This document shows positions 8,844 through 17,449 of a stretch of 64,000 nucleotides of DNA, one piece after another. The notes below the pieces were generated by a model. That model saw nothing but the letters and a program-made list of their open reading frames with translations. It searched no databases and was not told the origin of the DNA. The stretch spans positions 1 through 64,000 of the forward strand of contig CAZCCV010000005.1 in NCBI GenBank assembly GCA_964497515.1. Reading direction: 5' to 3'. This stretch comes from CAZCCV01 sp964497515. Lineage in GTDB: Bacteria > Armatimonadota > UBA5829 > DTLH01. The translations under genes and the position numbers were made by a program. How positions within the stretch are numbered: the stretch's first letter is position 1; each line of letters starts with the position of its first letter.

Positions 8844-9748
8844 TTCACATCAGACTCGTAATACACCCACTTGCCGGATGTTTTGATGATAATCAGCGTG
8901 AGTGCAAGTACTACAAGAAATAGAATCCAGGCGAGTGCCGACGCGTAGCCCATTTGCAGATACTTAAATGCCTTCTGATAGAGATACAATACATAAAACA
9001 GTGTGGAGTATCCGGGCCCGCCGCCGGGGGTCATGATATAGCTGGCGGTAAACACTTGAAAGCTGCCGATTATCCCCATTACCAGGTTGAAGAAGATTGT
9101 TGGGGAGATCATCGGCAGAGTAATCGTCCAGAACCTCGTCCAAGGTCCAGCTCCATCTATCTCAGCAGCCTCGTACAGTTGTGTGGGAACGCTCTGCAGC
9201 CCGGCAAGATAGATTATCATTCCACCTCCCACGCCCCACAAGCTCATTATCACAAACGACGGTAGTGCCCATTCCGGCTGGGAGAGCCAGGGTTTTGGTG
9301 ATATATGAACCAGACCCAGCAGGTAGTTCAGCACGCCGCCCTGCGGCCGGAAGAGCCACAGCCAGAGCATTGTCACCGCAACCCCAGGCAGTATCGCTGG
9401 TATATAGAAGAGCGAACGGAATACGCGCATCCCTTTCAAGTTCATATTGAGCAAGAGGGCGAGCGCGAGTGAAAAGATGAGGCCAAGAGGGACACTGAGC
9501 GCTGCATACTCAGCCGTTACCAGAAGAGACTTACGGAATCGGAAGTCATCTGCAAATATCGTGCAGTAATTGGCGAAACCCACGAATTCGGGCGGGTTGA
9601 TGATATCCCATTTTGTAAGGCTGATGATAATGGAAAACACCATCGGTCCCAGGGTTAGGGTAAGGAACCCGATGAGCCAAGGGGATATGCACAGGTATCC
9701 TTCTATGGTTTGGCGTCTTGCCAGTTGGCTCTTTCGCTTTGTCCTCAC
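8840..9748 (-). CDS. Carbohydrate ABC transporter permease (MalF/UgpA type)
   Basis: A 302-residue inner-membrane permease of the CUT1 family. The N-terminus is short and basic (MRTKRKSQLARRQT), followed by six membrane segments; the EAA motif reads LYEAAEIDGAGPWTRFWTIT. The start is GTG at 9748; the ribosome binding site is weak. It lies 40 bases after the stop of the sugar-binding lipoprotein gene. The substrate is unknown; neighbouring deacetylase and glycosyl genes suggest an amino-sugar or acetylated oligosaccharide, which is an inference. Confidence 0.92.
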   Translation of the reverse strand: MRTKRKSQLARRQTIEGYLCISPWLIGFLTLTLGPMVFSIIISLTKWDIINPPEFVGFANYCTIFADDFRFRKSLLVTAEYAALSVPLGLIFSLALALLLNMNLKGMRVFRSLFYIPAILPGVAVTMLWLWLFRPQGGVLNYLLGLVHISPKPWLSQPEWALPSFVIMSLWGVGGGMIIYLAGLQSVPTQLYEAAEIDGAGPWTRFWTITLPMISPTIFFNLVMGIIGSFQVFTASYIMTPGGGPGYSTLFYVLYLYQKAFKYLQMGYASALAWILFLVVLALTLIIIKTSGKWVYYESDVK

Positions 9749-9788
9749 AGTGAAGAGTCCCTTCCGAATCAGTCTGGCCTTGCTGCGT

Positions 9789-11056
9789 CTAGCGTTGATG
9801 TCTTAGAAGCTGGTCGATAGCAGGAGCAACATCCTCGCACGCCTGTTTTGCTGTCTTCTTGCCGAGAAGTGCAAGCGATATCTCAGCGTTCATCATTTCT
9901 TTCATTTCGGGAGAAACAGAGACAGGCGGATCTGCAACACCATAGGGTATCATATCGTGCGGCTTTTGGGAGGACTCTCGAGTCCCAAATACGCCCCAGA
10001 TTCCGCTACCGAACGCCTGCTTGGGATAATCTGAGAATTTACAGCTCCTCGCCGTTGATATTCTTTTCCCGTAAACCATTTCACGAGCTCCCAAGCCTCC
10101 TTTTTGTGCTTGGAGCCACTCATAATCGCGTATGCTGCTCCACCGAAAAAAGAAGCCCGCTTCTTACCTTTCGGAAGGGGAGCAACGTCGTAATTGAAAG
10201 CCACATTGTCCTTTGCAAGCTGAAGCTCTGCAGCCCAACTGCCGCTGACATACATAGCGATTTTCCCAGCTTCAAACAGCTTGAGAGTGCCGATTTGTCC
10301 GGATTCTTCAGCCGTAGGCGCGACATGATGCTTGTTGATTAAATCACTCTCCCACTGCAATGCTTCGTAAGCTGCTGCTTCGCCAAGAGTGCAACGCGTG
10401 AGTCCATCGTTTAGCAGAGACCCCCCGTTCTGGTAAACGTAGGACTGCCAGAATTGATCTGTTGCAGTGCCCCACACCACGCGTTTTCCAGGTGCATCTA
10501 TGCGGGTCAACCGTTTGGCTGCCTCAACATACGTGTCCCAGTCCCAAGACCAATCCGGATATGGCACACCAGCCTCATCGAACAGGTCTTTGTTATAGTA
10601 CATCGCATAGATGTCGATATCTGTGGGAATTGAGTAGAGCCTGTTTTGGTACTTCCCCCAAGCATCGATAGTTTCAGGGTAGAAGTCATCGAGATTGAAT
10701 GTGGTATCGTTCGTCACGAATGGGCCAAGATCCTCAAACAGTCCCTTAGCAGCGCACGGGTGAAACCAAGTGGAACTGACTCTGCTGACATCTGGAGGGT
10801 TGCCGCCAGCAGTCGATATCATGAGCTTGTCGAATACTCTGGCGTGCGGCGTAATCTGAAGCTCTACTCGCACTCCGGGATGCGACTCCTCAAAGTCTGC
10901 AATGAGAGACCGGAAGTTCTTCTCTTCCTTTTCGTTGCCCCATGCGACCAGACGCAGTGTGATGACACCAGAGTGTTTCCTTGATCCGCAACCGAGAGCC
11001 ATCAGAGCGAACAGAAATACTACGATCAAGGTTGCTGCGCGCAGAGGTCGGCTCAT
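9789..11056 (-). pseudogene. Sugar-binding lipoprotein of the ABC transporter, frameshifted near the C-terminus
   Basis: The first 363 or so codons encode an extracellular solute-binding protein of family 1: a lipoprotein signal with lipobox ALGC, GVITLRLVAWGNEKEEKNFR, and PSRRSVAES near the end. That frame then runs into a stop at 9950. The typical remaining C-terminus (HDMIPYGVADPPVSVSPEM to EDVAPAIDQLL) continues in the -1 frame to a stop at 9789. The two frames meet at an AAAA run (TTTT on the plus strand, 9964-9967), so loss of one A would explain the break. It may be a sequencing error, a true mutation or a slippery site. The codons on both sides look functional and the permeases downstream are intact, so an error or recent mutation is most likely. 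Confidence 0.8.
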
Positions 11057-11062
11057 CGGTCC

Positions 11063-11773
11063 CTACGGTGCCAGCGCTTTCTGCCGGAGTTTTCTCTGTG
11101 CTTCCGGGACGGCGAACGCGGTTGCAAGCTGGGTATAGACCTCCATACCTCTCACTCGTGCAAGTGATTTATAGTAGTCAATGTATGGAAACTTGCTCGC
11201 TTCGCCTCTAAACAGTGCGTATTTTTTCACCATTTTCTCCCAGAGCGCCACGTCATCATCAGTGATCTCAATGTAGAGTTCGGGGGTGAAGTTGAGGTAA
11301 TCCTCCCAGTTTTCTGTATAGTAGAGTGCCTTGGTAGTGTGTGCAGGCATCATCCGTTCGAACGCGCTTGTGGCGGCATAGATTATGGCATCTGCCACAC
11401 TGGCGCTAGTCGCCATGTGATCTTTCTGCGCAGATTCTTTCCAGTGGGTGATGATCACATCGGGGCAGCAATCACGGATAACGTCACATAGCTGGAGTTT
11501 AACTTCATCATTCGCCGTCAGCTCACCATCTCGGTAAGGCAGCATATAGAGCTCAGCGCCTATCACTTCCGAGGCCGCCATAGCTTCGTCGCGTTTCTGC
11601 TTGGCGTAATCGCTGGGCGAGCAGCGAGGATGCCCTTTCTCGCCAAGTGTCAAATGGCATATTGCCACCTTTCTGCCAAGGTTTACGTGATGTGCCAGCG
11701 CCAGTCCGGCAGATATTTCCGCGTCTCCAGCATGTGCGTCAATGGCCAGTATACTGACCCTTTTGTCGATCAT
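11063..11773 (-). CDS. PIG-L/LmbE-family deacetylase-like protein with altered active-site motif
   Basis: A 236-residue PIG-L fold protein. The family removes acetyl groups from N-acetylglucosamine-containing substrates using zinc held by an AHPDDxE motif and a distal histidine. Here the first motif is AHAGDAE (residues 13-19): the zinc-binding His and second Asp remain, but the Asp that acts as base is Gly. The distal motif KDHMATS is present. Related variants with AHAxD exist in other bacteria, so activity may be kept or changed. It starts three bases after the GNAT gene and ends six bases before the sugar-binding lipoprotein gene, so it belongs to the sugar uptake operon and may act on the imported sugar. 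Confidence 0.85.
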   Translation of the reverse strand: MIDKRVSILAIDAHAGDAEISAGLALAHHVNLGRKVAICHLTLGEKGHPRCSPSDYAKQKRDEAMAASEVIGAELYMLPYRDGELTANDEVKLQLCDVIRDCCPDVIITHWKESAQKDHMATSASVADAIIYAATSAFERMMPAHTTKALYYTENWEDYLNFTPELYIEITDDDVALWEKMVKKYALFRGEASKFPYIDYYKSLARVRGMEVYTQLATAFAVPEAQRKLRQKALAP

Positions 11774-11776
11774 TAT

Positions 11777-12715
11777 TTAATCCAGAGCCTTTCTCATAAC
11801 CACATATCGTCTGGTTTCTGCAAAGCCAGCTTTGCGATAGAGTTGCGCAGTTGCATCATCTGTCCACATCAACCAGGCGTTTTGGAGACCTCTATTTCTC
11901 ATTGAGTCCAGACAAGTAAAAAGAAGCGCTGCACCTATACCGTTTCCTCGTGCGGTTTCTGCCACGCCGAGCGGTCCGAATCGTTCGCCTTCGTGCCTGG
12001 TAAACCCCAGTGCCGCGCCATTACGCATAGCGACCCATAGATGCTCAGGTGAACCGTCTCCCCTCACTATTGCCGACATAGTCTCCCTAACACACCTCTG
12101 CCAATCGCCAGGAAACTCCTCTTTCATAAACGCTGTGAGAGCCAGAATGTGTTTGGGCTCGAAGGCCTCAATCCGAATACCCTTTGCAGCAAGGTTTTGG
12201 ACGTGTCTCACAATCGATTCAGAGTGAGGGAGTGTAAGCAGTGAGGCATCCATCGAGAGCGGACAGTACATTTCGAGAAAGCCATGTTCTTTGAAGAACT
12301 CTACAGCTCCCGGATACGCCTGCAAGTCCACACCCGGAGTGAAGTAGTTCGGCGCATAGGGTGACACCCAGATGCTCTTCACTCTCTCGCGTGCGAAATA
12401 CGCAGTAAGATCGCTCAGCAATCTCCGGCCGATTCCCTTGCGGCGCTGAGTCTCTTCTACTGCGATCAATGTTATCCACCCTTTGTCCAGGTCCGATGCT
12501 TGGTTCTCAAGTTGAGCCTTACGCGCGATTCCGAGAGCGAAGCCAACCACCCTGTTTTCATCGACAGCTACCAGAGCACCATTAGCATCAAAATTCGGGT
12601 CGAGCAGAACTCTCTCTTCGAAAACGCTTTCAGTTAACGGGTCAGCCGTAAGCGTTCGTTTGAGAAGTCCTACAACACTCTGAATGTCATCTGCGCTAAA
12701 TGGTCTAATGAGCAT
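11777..12715 (-). CDS. Tandem GNAT acetyltransferase
   Basis: A 312-residue protein with two GNAT domains in tandem. The first carries the acetyl-CoA-binding loop VEETQRRKGIGRRLL (about residues 110-125), the second VAETARGNGIGAALL (about residues 250-265). The second ends with the usual YRKAGFAETRRYVVM segment. Such tandem proteins include mycothiol-synthase-like and sugar- or amine-acetylating enzymes; the substrate is unknown. It sits between tatD (13 bases upstream) and the PIG-L gene (three bases downstream) in one operon. A deacetylase and an acetyltransferase side by side suggests turnover of acetyl groups on the same type of substrate, an inference. Confidence 0.85.
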   Translation of the reverse strand: MLIRPFSADDIQSVVGLLKRTLTADPLTESVFEERVLLDPNFDANGALVAVDENRVVGFALGIARKAQLENQASDLDKGWITLIAVEETQRRKGIGRRLLSDLTAYFARERVKSIWVSPYAPNYFTPGVDLQAYPGAVEFFKEHGFLEMYCPLSMDASLLTLPHSESIVRHVQNLAAKGIRIEAFEPKHILALTAFMKEEFPGDWQRCVRETMSAIVRGDGSPEHLWVAMRNGAALGFTRHEGERFGPLGVAETARGNGIGAALLFTCLDSMRNRGLQNAWLMWTDDATAQLYRKAGFAETRRYVVMRKALD

Positions 12716-12728
12716 CTATTTGGGCGGT

Positions 12729-13514
12729 TCAGCCTCCTCCGATCTTGGAAAACAGTTTAAGAGCATTATCGGTGGTTATCTTTGCAAGGTCTGCAACGTC
12801 CAAATTGCGAATCTCCGCCACCTTCTGAGCAACTATGTGTACCAGCGCAGGCTCGTTCTGCCTTCTGCCTCGAAACGGCTCAGGTGTGAGGTACGGTGAA
12901 TCAGTCTCAACAAGGATTCGCTCGATTGGTGCAGCCTTCACAGCCTCACGAAGATCAGTCGATTTAGAAAACGTCACGGGGCCGGCTATTCCGATGTAGA
13001 ACCCCATTTCGATTACATCCAGTGCATAGTCGGCATCTTCAGAAAAACAATGCAGAACGCCGCCAGCTTCCGGAACGCCTTCGTTCTTCAGTATACGGAG
13101 AATATCTGCGCCGGCGTCGCGGTTGTGTATGATGATCGGCAGACCGAGTTCCTTTGCAAGTGCTGTCTGCATGCGAAAGACCGATTCCTGTACAGGGCGA
13201 GGGGACAAGTCTCTGTAATAGTCGAGACCTATTTCGCCTATAGCAACCACCTTAGGCTGCTCAGCCAAATGGCGAAGTTCTCTCAGCGCAACATCATCGA
13301 AGTGTTTGGAATCGTGCGGATGAACTCCAACAGATGCCCAAACGTTTTTGTATTCTGCGGCAATCTGCGCTGCAGAACGACTGGTAGCCAAGTTATATCC
13401 AGGACAGATGACGCGATTTACACCGTGTTCGGCCGCTCTTCTGATCGCCCCAGGTATATCCTTCTGCAGTGATTTGTCATTCAGATGTGCGTGTGTATCA
13501 AAAATGCCTGGCAT
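12729..13514 (-). CDS. tatD: TatD-family metal-dependent hydrolase/DNase
   Basis: A 261-residue TIM-barrel metallohydrolase with all TatD landmarks: DTHAHLN (metal-binding HxH, residues 6-12), GEIGLDYY with the bridging Glu, IIHNRDA, VLHCFS and the C-terminal ETDSPYLTPEPFRG. Length is standard for the family. TatD enzymes are cytoplasmic 3'-5' exonucleases or general phosphoesterases. It begins one base before the alpha/beta hydrolase stop region and is followed closely by the GNAT gene, so it appears to be part of the operon rather than an independent gene. Confidence 0.93.
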   Translation of the reverse strand: MPGIFDTHAHLNDKSLQKDIPGAIRRAAEHGVNRVICPGYNLATSRSAAQIAAEYKNVWASVGVHPHDSKHFDDVALRELRHLAEQPKVVAIGEIGLDYYRDLSPRPVQESVFRMQTALAKELGLPIIIHNRDAGADILRILKNEGVPEAGGVLHCFSEDADYALDVIEMGFYIGIAGPVTFSKSTDLREAVKAAPIERILVETDSPYLTPEPFRGRRQNEPALVHIVAQKVAEIRNLDVADLAKITTDNALKLFSKIGGG

Positions 13515-13515
13515 A

Positions 13516-14313
13516 TCACAGTCTCGTCAGGTGTGCTTTGGCAAAATCGTCGATCAATCCATTGACGACATCGTGCCGCGTGAAGAAACAGAAGTGGTCA
13601 CCATCCTCAACTACTTCCAGTTGCGATCTCGGGATTCCTTCGTATAAGCGTCGTGCACCCGCGAGAAACGGTGGATGATCCTTTGCACCGACAACAACGA
13701 GCGTGGGCACACCGATTCCTGCAAGCCAGTCCGTTGAGTCAAATTTGGCGATGATGTTCAGCCTGTTGTCCAGCGTTACCTGCGGCAATTCTGGTGAATT
13801 GCTGATTAGCCAGTCAATTCCTTCTGGAGATGCAGTCATTGCGGGCGGCCTGAGATTTAGAATGCGTCGAATAAACGATTGCAGCCATGTCTCTGGCATC
13901 TTTGTCCCAGGCGACATCCAACCGGCAAGCGTATTGCGGGGAGTATCCGGAAGAGAAGGAAACGCGGAAATCAGAACCACTGCAGACACCATATCGCGAT
14001 ATCGAACCGCCATATTCTGCGCAATCATTCCACCGAAAGAGACTCCAGCTATAACTGCCGACCTTATCCTAAGCGCAGAAAGCAAGTCCGCAAGGTCATC
14101 AGCCAGAAGATCGACGGTGCATTTTGGTGTCCTGGGTTCCGAGCGCAAACTGTAACTGATTACTCTGTAATTCTGTTGAAGCCCTGTCAATTGGTAGGCA
14201 AACCATGCCGAGTTGCCAGGAAGTCCAGGGATGAATACAATCGGCAGTCCGGTACCGGTGTCCTCATAGGCCACTCGCATGCCGTTTAAGTGGATGGATG
14301 GCAATTGGTGCAA
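13516..14313 (-). CDS. Alpha/beta hydrolase
   Basis: A 265-residue alpha/beta-hydrolase fold enzyme. The oxyanion region is FIPGLPGNSAWF, the nucleophile elbow is GVSFGG with the serine near residue 94, the acid lies in VVGAKDHPPF and the base histidine in EVVEDGDHFCFF near the C-terminus. No signal peptide is present. The substrate cannot be told; the family covers esterases, lactonases and haloperoxidase-like proteins. It is the first gene of the run of closely spaced minus-strand genes that ends with the sugar permeases, and its stop is one base from the TatD start. Confidence 0.88.
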   Translation of the reverse strand: MHQLPSIHLNGMRVAYEDTGTGLPIVFIPGLPGNSAWFAYQLTGLQQNYRVISYSLRSEPRTPKCTVDLLADDLADLLSALRIRSAVIAGVSFGGMIAQNMAVRYRDMVSAVVLISAFPSLPDTPRNTLAGWMSPGTKMPETWLQSFIRRILNLRPPAMTASPEGIDWLISNSPELPQVTLDNRLNIIAKFDSTDWLAGIGVPTLVVVGAKDHPPFLAGARRLYEGIPRSQLEVVEDGDHFCFFTRHDVVNGLIDDFAKAHLTRL

Positions 14314-14380
14314 CCTCGTTCACAGGGGGATTTAGGACGCTCTAACCCAGCCACATTCTACCAGTTATCGACAAGGAATG

Positions 14381-15088
14381 TCAAGGCTCGTAGAAGCAGA
14401 GCGAAGTGTCTACTGGCAGTCGCACAGGGACATCGGCGCGTGTGATTGCTTTTATATCAGGGTTTTTCCTTCTGGCAAGTTCGAGGATAGACTTTCGCTC
14501 GGTACCAAGGTGAATCACTCTGCCCGGAAGCGGCTTGCCATCTACTATTCTGCCGATTGTGCGATCAATCAACTCGGCAATCACGTCTACATAGTCTGCC
14601 GTAGTCCACATATCCGAGACAGCCTGCGGGTGCTCCCATGGCGACTTTTTGAAGCTGGTTCTAATGATGTAGTGTTCAGGATATGCCTCTGTGAAGAGCT
14701 CACCGGCGAACTTCGTTGTTGCATACCAATTTATGGGGTGGGGGATATCATCGGGTTTGTAACCTGGCCCGCCTGGGGTCTGGTCTCCATCGAAGATATA
14801 ATCAGTGCTCTGGTAGATAAATACAGCCCCTACTTCTTTCGCGGCATCTACCATGTTTTTGGTGCCCAGTGCGTTTACTTCGTAGCAGCGTTTCCAGTCG
14901 GTTTCAGCCGAGGCAACATTGGTGTAAGCTGCTGCGTGGTAGATGAACTTCGGCCTTGCAGACGTAACAACCTCAATAACACGAGCAGAGTCAGTAATAT
15001 CCATCTCGTGCTCTTCCGGACAGAGGTACTCTCTGTGTTTGCGAAGCTCAGGGCCCAGAAGCCCGTGTCCACCAGTAAGGAGAATCAA
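14381..15088 (-). CDS. RmlD-like NAD(P)-dependent sugar-nucleotide reductase
   Basis: A 235-residue extended SDR related to dTDP-4-dehydrorhamnose reductase. The dinucleotide-binding loop is LLTGGHGLLG at residues 3-12, STDYIFDG contributes the catalytic Ser/Thr, and YATTKFAGE holds the Tyr-x3-Lys pair. It is shorter than typical RmlD (about 290), lacking part of the C-terminal substrate domain. No other rhamnose-pathway gene (RmlA/B/C) is in the window. It may reduce another 4-keto sugar nucleotide. It lies 67 bases upstream of the hydrolase gene and could be the head of the same transcript. Confidence 0.82.
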   Translation of the reverse strand: MILLTGGHGLLGPELRKHREYLCPEEHEMDITDSARVIEVVTSARPKFIYHAAAYTNVASAETDWKRCYEVNALGTKNMVDAAKEVGAVFIYQSTDYIFDGDQTPGGPGYKPDDIPHPINWYATTKFAGELFTEAYPEHYIIRTSFKKSPWEHPQAVSDMWTTADYVDVIAELIDRTIGRIVDGKPLPGRVIHLGTERKSILELARRKNPDIKAITRADVPVRLPVDTSLCFYEP

Positions 15089-15182
15089 AGTAACACCTCA
15101 GCTTTCTAGCTTGTCGCCTATGTTGTAGCACACCGACGAGCACTCAGTCAATCGGCTCACCAGTTGGGGTAGCAGCGGTCGT

Positions 15183-16604
15183 CTACACTAACCGCTCTCT
15201 TATCACTGCGCTCGCATAGTCCATAAGCATAACTACTGCGGCAATCAACCATATTGCAGTCGCAGCTTGCTGCCACTGCAGAAGCCCGATGTACTGCATC
15301 AGAAGATACCCAATTCCACCTCCGCCCACAAGGCCGATCACAGTTGCCATTCTTACGTTGATATCCCAGCGATACAAAGTAAACGATATAAACTGTGGCA
15401 CAACTTGCGGGACGACACCAAAGACAACAACCTGAAGTTTAGATGCACCTGTTGCTGTAATCGCTTCAATCGGGCCAGGGTCTATGCTCTCAATGGCCTC
15501 CGAATAGAGCTTTCCGAGCGCCCCGACGCCGTGTATGGCGAGCGCCAAAACACCGGCAAAGGGGCCAATTCCCACAGCTTTGGTAAGCATAACGGCAATT
15601 ATCAGCACCTCAATTGAGCGAAGCACATTGAAAAGACCTCTCGTTGCGGAATAGGCTATCCTACCTGCGTTACTGCCTTTCATAAGGTTGCGAGCGCCAA
15701 AGAAACTGAGTGGAATTGCCGCAAAAATCGCAAACAGCGTCCCCATAAGAGCGAGAAAAATAGTCTCCAGCATTTTGGAGTAAGTGAGCTTCAGCGTCTC
15801 AGTCGGTCGCCATCCCGGAAGCAGACTCGTTACAGTTGCTTGCACGCTGCAGTAGCCGTAAGTTTTAGCATCATTTTCAAAGGTAGCGACGAACGAGCCA
15901 TCAGCGTCGGTGGTGACTTTCGGCCCAATTTTCTCCACACCTGTATATATGCGGAGTTCTCCCTCTTGCCCCGCCGGAAAGCCGCGACCTGTTACGGTCA
16001 TAGTGTCTCCAGGTTGAGAGATGATTGGAGTTACTGTTATGTTAGGTCCGCCGTCCCTCTCAATCTTTTCTGGGGGTTCGACACCGGGCCCGGGAACGAT
16101 GAATTCCGCCTGTGCTTTTACAACACTGCTGCGTTGTTGAATTATGTCGGGGCTAATCAGCGAGTGTGCGATTTCTTTCATATCAGGAAGCCCGCGTGTG
16201 AGTCCTACAATATCGATTTTGGTCACGTACCACCCGGTTGCAATATTGAGGACAATCAGCAGGAGGATCGGAAGTGCCAGATTGGATCGTCGCCCATTGC
16301 CCAGCTTCCACGCATCTCTAAGGTTCCAGAGCCAAATTACGATGAGTGCGAAGATGCCGAAAAACCCAAGTGCAAGCCACATTCTGTTTGCGAGCAGAGC
16401 CTGGGAGGTATTGTTTCCGGCAAGCGTTTTGAAGCCTTCTGCAACGAGTGACCCCGCCACTCCAAAGAATATTGCTGCTTGTGCAGGCATTCCGAGCAGA
16501 ATCACCAATCCGCGCCGCATCTCTTTCAAGTAGATTTGTCCGAGGCCGGGGACAATCGAAAGGAGCAATGCTATCCAGGGGCGATAACGAGCAGGCATTT
16601 TCAA
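15183..16604 (-). CDS. phnE: PhnE-type ABC permease with N-terminal membrane extension and inserted Ig-like domain
   Basis: A 473-residue permease where PhnE proteins usually have about 270. Residues 279-473 are the normal PhnE core, with the coupling segment IDPGPIEAITATGASKLQVV and VIGLVGGGGIGYLL. Residues 10-50 and 75-97 form extra membrane helices, the first with SIVPGLGQIYL as in TM2/DUF5683-like proteins. The first PhnE helix (residues 111-130) is followed by LTRGLPDMKEI, but then a strand-rich domain of about 75 residues (188-262, with TVTGRGFPAGQEGELRIY) interrupts the core; it resembles an IPT/Ig-like fold and should face the outside. It overlaps phnC by four bases. With phnC and phnD it imports phosphonate, phosphite or phosphate. 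Confidence 0.85.
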   Translation of the reverse strand: MKMPARYRPWIALLLSIVPGLGQIYLKEMRRGLVILLGMPAQAAIFFGVAGSLVAEGFKTLAGNNTSQALLANRMWLALGFFGIFALIVIWLWNLRDAWKLGNGRRSNLALPILLLIVLNIATGWYVTKIDIVGLTRGLPDMKEIAHSLISPDIIQQRSSVVKAQAEFIVPGPGVEPPEKIERDGGPNITVTPIISQPGDTMTVTGRGFPAGQEGELRIYTGVEKIGPKVTTDADGSFVATFENDAKTYGYCSVQATVTSLLPGWRPTETLKLTYSKMLETIFLALMGTLFAIFAAIPLSFFGARNLMKGSNAGRIAYSATRGLFNVLRSIEVLIIAVMLTKAVGIGPFAGVLALAIHGVGALGKLYSEAIESIDPGPIEAITATGASKLQVVVFGVVPQVVPQFISFTLYRWDINVRMATVIGLVGGGGIGYLLMQYIGLLQWQQAATAIWLIAAVVMLMDYASAVIRERLV

Positions 16605-17359
16605 TGTATCTCTACCTCCTCTGCGTCCTCTCCGTATATCTCCCTGAAACGGTTGTTATCGATCTCTGCCGGAAGTCCGTCAAAGGCGATTTTGCCATCC
16701 TTAAGAGCGATCACTCGGTGTGCATAGCGCCTGGTCAGGCTAAGAAAGTGTAGATTGCAGATAACAGTAATTCCATCTGTCCGGTTTATCTCTTCCAGAT
16801 ACTTCAGCACAGAGTGTGCCGTTGCCGGATCTAGACTGGCGACTGGTTCATCCGCCAGCACGAGGCTCGGTTCCTGCATCAACGCACGTGCAATTGCAAC
16901 TCGCTGCTGCTGACCACCGGAGAGTGTGTCTGCCCGCTGATTGATTTTGTCCTTAATCCCTACGCGCTCCAGGTTGCCTATAGCGCGTTCGATGTCCTGC
17001 GCGGCAAATCGGCCAGTGATACCAGTTAATGGAGGAAGATACCCCAATCGCCCCGAGAGCACATTGGTCAGAACCGATGCCCGCTTAACAAGGTTAAAAT
17101 GCTGAAATATCATCCCTATGTTCAACCGGATCTTTCTAAGCTCTGCTTGTCCGGCTGCTGTAACATCCACATCATCCAGATATATCTTTCCGCTGGTAGG
17201 TTCAATCAGTCGGTTAATGCAGCGAAGCAGCGTGCTCTTTCCAGATCCGGAAAGCCCTATAATAGCTACAAACTGGCCGTTGGGCACGTCAAACGACACA
17301 CCGTCGAGTGCCTTCGTACCATTGCTATAGGTTTTTGTGAGTTGATCAATACGAAGCAT
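16601..17359 (-). CDS. phnC: Phosphonate/phosphate-type ABC transporter ATPase
   Basis: A 252-residue ABC ATPase of the PhnC group. Walker A is GLSGSGKST (about residues 35-43), the signature is LSGGQQQR, Walker B is LVLADEP, and the switch histidine is near VICNLHFL. The wording FVAIIGLSGSGKSTLLRCIN and the insertion with LSGRLGYLPPLTG are typical of PhnC rather than other importers. It overlaps phnE and follows phnD after 90 bases. No C-P lyase or phosphonatase gene is in the window, so the substrate could be phosphonate, phosphite or simple phosphate. Confidence 0.93.
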   Translation of the reverse strand: MLRIDQLTKTYSNGTKALDGVSFDVPNGQFVAIIGLSGSGKSTLLRCINRLIEPTSGKIYLDDVDVTAAGQAELRKIRLNIGMIFQHFNLVKRASVLTNVLSGRLGYLPPLTGITGRFAAQDIERAIGNLERVGIKDKINQRADTLSGGQQQRVAIARALMQEPSLVLADEPVASLDPATAHSVLKYLEEINRTDGITVICNLHFLSLTRRYAHRVIALKDGKIAFDGLPAEIDNNRFREIYGEDAEEVEIH

Positions 17360-17449
17360 GCTTACCAGTTAGTTGGATACTGCCCAACCACCCGGAGCGA
17401 CGTGCAGCCACTCCAGCGGTGGTCAAACAGTCGGACATCCGAATTGCGG

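Noticed and set aside
9960..9970. Programmed -1 frameshift site in the binding-protein gene
   Set aside because: CCCAAAA resembles a slippery heptamer, but it is not in the required reading phase and no downstream stimulator was seen; kept as a frameshift of unknown origin.
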